From the NCBI GenBank assembly GCA_034113365.1, contig JAXEXP010000004.1, positions 1 to 13,772 on the forward strand: a stretch of DNA of 13,772 bases. The letters run 5' to 3'. The stretch is from Spyradocola sp034113365 (GTDB lineage Bacteria > Bacillota > Clostridia > Christensenellales > UBA1750). The first letter of the stretch is position 1, and every line of letters begins with the position of its first letter. This document shows, in pieces, positions 12,634-13,772 of the stretch. The notes beneath the pieces are model-generated. The model saw only the letters and a program-made list of their open reading frames with translations, made no database searches and was not told the DNA's origin. Both the position numbers and the translations under genes were made by a program.

Positions 12634-13659
12634 ATGGCAGAAAAGCAGAAGATTGCAATACTCACCTCCGGCGGCGATGCCCCGGGTATGAACGCGGCCG
12701 TCCGCGCCGTCGTGCGCGCGGCCCTGTATTTCGATATGGAGGTCTACGGTGTGCAGGACGGCTACCTGGGCCTGAAGGAGAACAACATCCATCAGCTCAC
12801 CGCCGGCGACGTGGGCGACATCATCCATCGCGGCGGCACCATGCTGGGCACCGCCCGCCTGCCTGAGTTCGCCTCCGACCCCGAGGTGCGCAAGCAGTGC
12901 TATAAGAGCCTGAAGGATCTCGGCATCGACGGCCTGGTCGTCTGCGGCGGCGACGGCTCCTACCGCGGCGCCAACCTGATGTACAAGGAGAGCGGCATCA
13001 AGGTCGTCGGCCTGCCCGGCACCATCGACAACGACCTTGCCTACACCGACTACACCATCGGCTTTGACACCGCCGTCAACACCTGCGTCGACAACATCAA
13101 CAAGCTGCGCGATACCATGGCCTCCCATGGCCGCGTCTCCGTCGTGGACGTCATGGGCCGCGGCTGCGGCGACATCGCCGTGCACTCCGGCATCGCCGCC
13201 GGCGCTGAGGCCATCCTCATCCCCGAGATCAAAAAGACCGATAACCAGTGGCTGGATTACCTCGTCTCCAAGCTGCGCACCGCGTTCGCGCGCGGCAAGA
13301 AGTACGGCATCATCGTCATGGCCGAGGGCGTCTACGCCACCCCCAAGATGCACCACTTCACCGCCGATTACATCGCCTCCTGGCTCAACGCCAACAGCGA
13401 GATCATCGGCCACCGTGTCGATGCCCGCGGCTGCGTCATCGGCCACGTCCAGCGCGGCGGCTCTCCCACCGCTACCGACCGCATCCTCGCCGCCCGCATG
13501 GGTGAGAAGGCCGTTGACCTCCTGCGCGAGGGCCAGGGCGGCCTCTGCGTCGGCATCGTCAAGAACCGCATCGTCGCCGTCGAGATCGAAAAAGCCCTCG
13601 CCATGAAGCGCCGCGTCGACAAGCACCTCATCGAGCTGGCCGACATCCTGGCGAGATAG
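12634..13659 (+). CDS. pfkA: ATP-dependent 6-phosphofructokinase
   Basis: This 341-residue enzyme phosphorylates fructose 6-phosphate to fructose 1,6-bisphosphate, the committed step of glycolysis, in the cytoplasm. Visible motifs are the nucleotide loop TSGGDAPGMN (11-20), GGDGS (105-109), PGTIDND (128-134) with the catalytic base Asp132, MGRGCGDIA, the substrate-binding Glu in MAEGVYA, and HVQRGGSPTATDR. Gly108 in GGDGS together with Gly129 in PGTIDND (instead of Lys) indicates ATP rather than pyrophosphate as phosphoryl donor. The length is slightly above the classic 320-residue bacterial enzyme. AAGGAG lies before the ATG at good spacing. The gene probably shares the promoter at 12314 with the small gene upstream, and a strong stem-loop follows its stop. 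Confidence 0.97.
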   Translation: MAEKQKIAILTSGGDAPGMNAAVRAVVRAALYFDMEVYGVQDGYLGLKENNIHQLTAGDVGDIIHRGGTMLGTARLPEFASDPEVRKQCYKSLKDLGIDGLVVCGGDGSYRGANLMYKESGIKVVGLPGTIDNDLAYTDYTIGFDTAVNTCVDNINKLRDTMASHGRVSVVDVMGRGCGDIAVHSGIAAGAEAILIPEIKKTDNQWLDYLVSKLRTAFARGKKYGIIVMAEGVYATPKMHHFTADYIASWLNANSEIIGHRVDARGCVIGHVQRGGSPTATDRILAARMGEKAVDLLREGQGGLCVGIVKNRIVAVEIEKALAMKRRVDKHLIELADILAR

Positions 13660-13678
13660 GAGACGACGGGGAGGGGTA

Positions 13679-13712
13679 CGCGCTTTTCTTCTCTGAGAGA
13701 AGAAAAGCTGCG
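13679..13712 (+). terminator. Strong stem-loop after pfkA without a T-run
   Basis: CTTTTCTTCTC (13683-13693) pairs perfectly with GAGAAGAAAAG (13697-13707) around a TGA loop. The stem continues outward with G82-C708 and, past one bulged T, three more pairs (15 in all). It begins 19 bases after the pfkA stop. Neither strand has a T-run after it, so termination is likely but not of the standard type. The rest, to 13772, shows no gene I can support. Confidence 0.45.
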
Positions 13713-13772
13713 CAAAAGAAGAGCATATATGGTGCCTGCGAAGTGGGAACTGCAGTGTTCTAGCCCTTCTGA

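Noticed and set aside
13660..13772. Possible start of another gene or RNA at the right edge
   Set aside because: Beyond the stem-loop I see no start codon with a ribosome binding site and no tRNA-like or promoter pattern.
1..13772. CRISPR array, tRNA, rRNA or prophage genes
   Set aside because: No regularly spaced repeats, no tRNA or rRNA cores and no phage-type genes were seen on either strand.

Overview
The window looks like a chromosomal segment of a GC-rich, anaerobic member of the Clostridia (Firmicutes). Coding regions are roughly 60% GC or more by eye. Ribosome binding sites are strong GGAGG or GGGGG types. A two-domain rubrerythrin points to an anaerobe, the DnaE is of the type with an intact PHP domain, and dnaE, a small gene and pfkA follow one another. 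I cannot name a genus from the sequence alone.

Layout from left to right: (1) 1-139, minus: the first 46 codons of a helix-turn-helix protein cut by the window edge, most like the OrfA of an IS3-family element, with a hairpin that buries its ribosome binding site. (2) 140-422: a gene-free stretch holding one copy of a structured intergenic repeat. (3) 423-3915, minus: two overlapping half-transporter genes forming a heterodimeric ABC exporter of the BmrC/BmrD (YheI/YheH) or TM287/288 type, with a clear promoter and a LacI-type palindrome just downstream of it. (4) 4087-4626, plus: rubrerythrin, divergent from the exporter. (5) 4627-4721: a second copy of the structured repeat, between convergent genes. 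(6) 4722-8537, minus: a tightly coupled three-gene operon of a LolD/MacB-type ATPase, a large secreted membrane-anchored protein with immunoglobulin-like domains, and a MacB/FtsX-type permease. (7) 8538-8826: a divergent promoter region with a structured leader for the ABC operon and the dnaE promoter. (8) 8827-12267, plus: DNA polymerase III alpha subunit. (9) 12387-12590, plus: an unrecognised 67-residue protein. (10) 12634-13659, plus: ATP-dependent 6-phosphofructokinase, followed by a strong stem-loop and unassigned sequence to the window end.

Replication and glycolysis genes are the housekeeping part. The two transporter operons and rubrerythrin are the envelope and stress-related part. 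The least understood unit is the three-gene ABC operon: its extracellular partner has a low-GC insert-like N-terminal segment and the operon has a leader that could fold in alternative ways. The other main observation is the repeated hairpin pair whose GC-rich stem differs in sequence between copies while the folding is kept.
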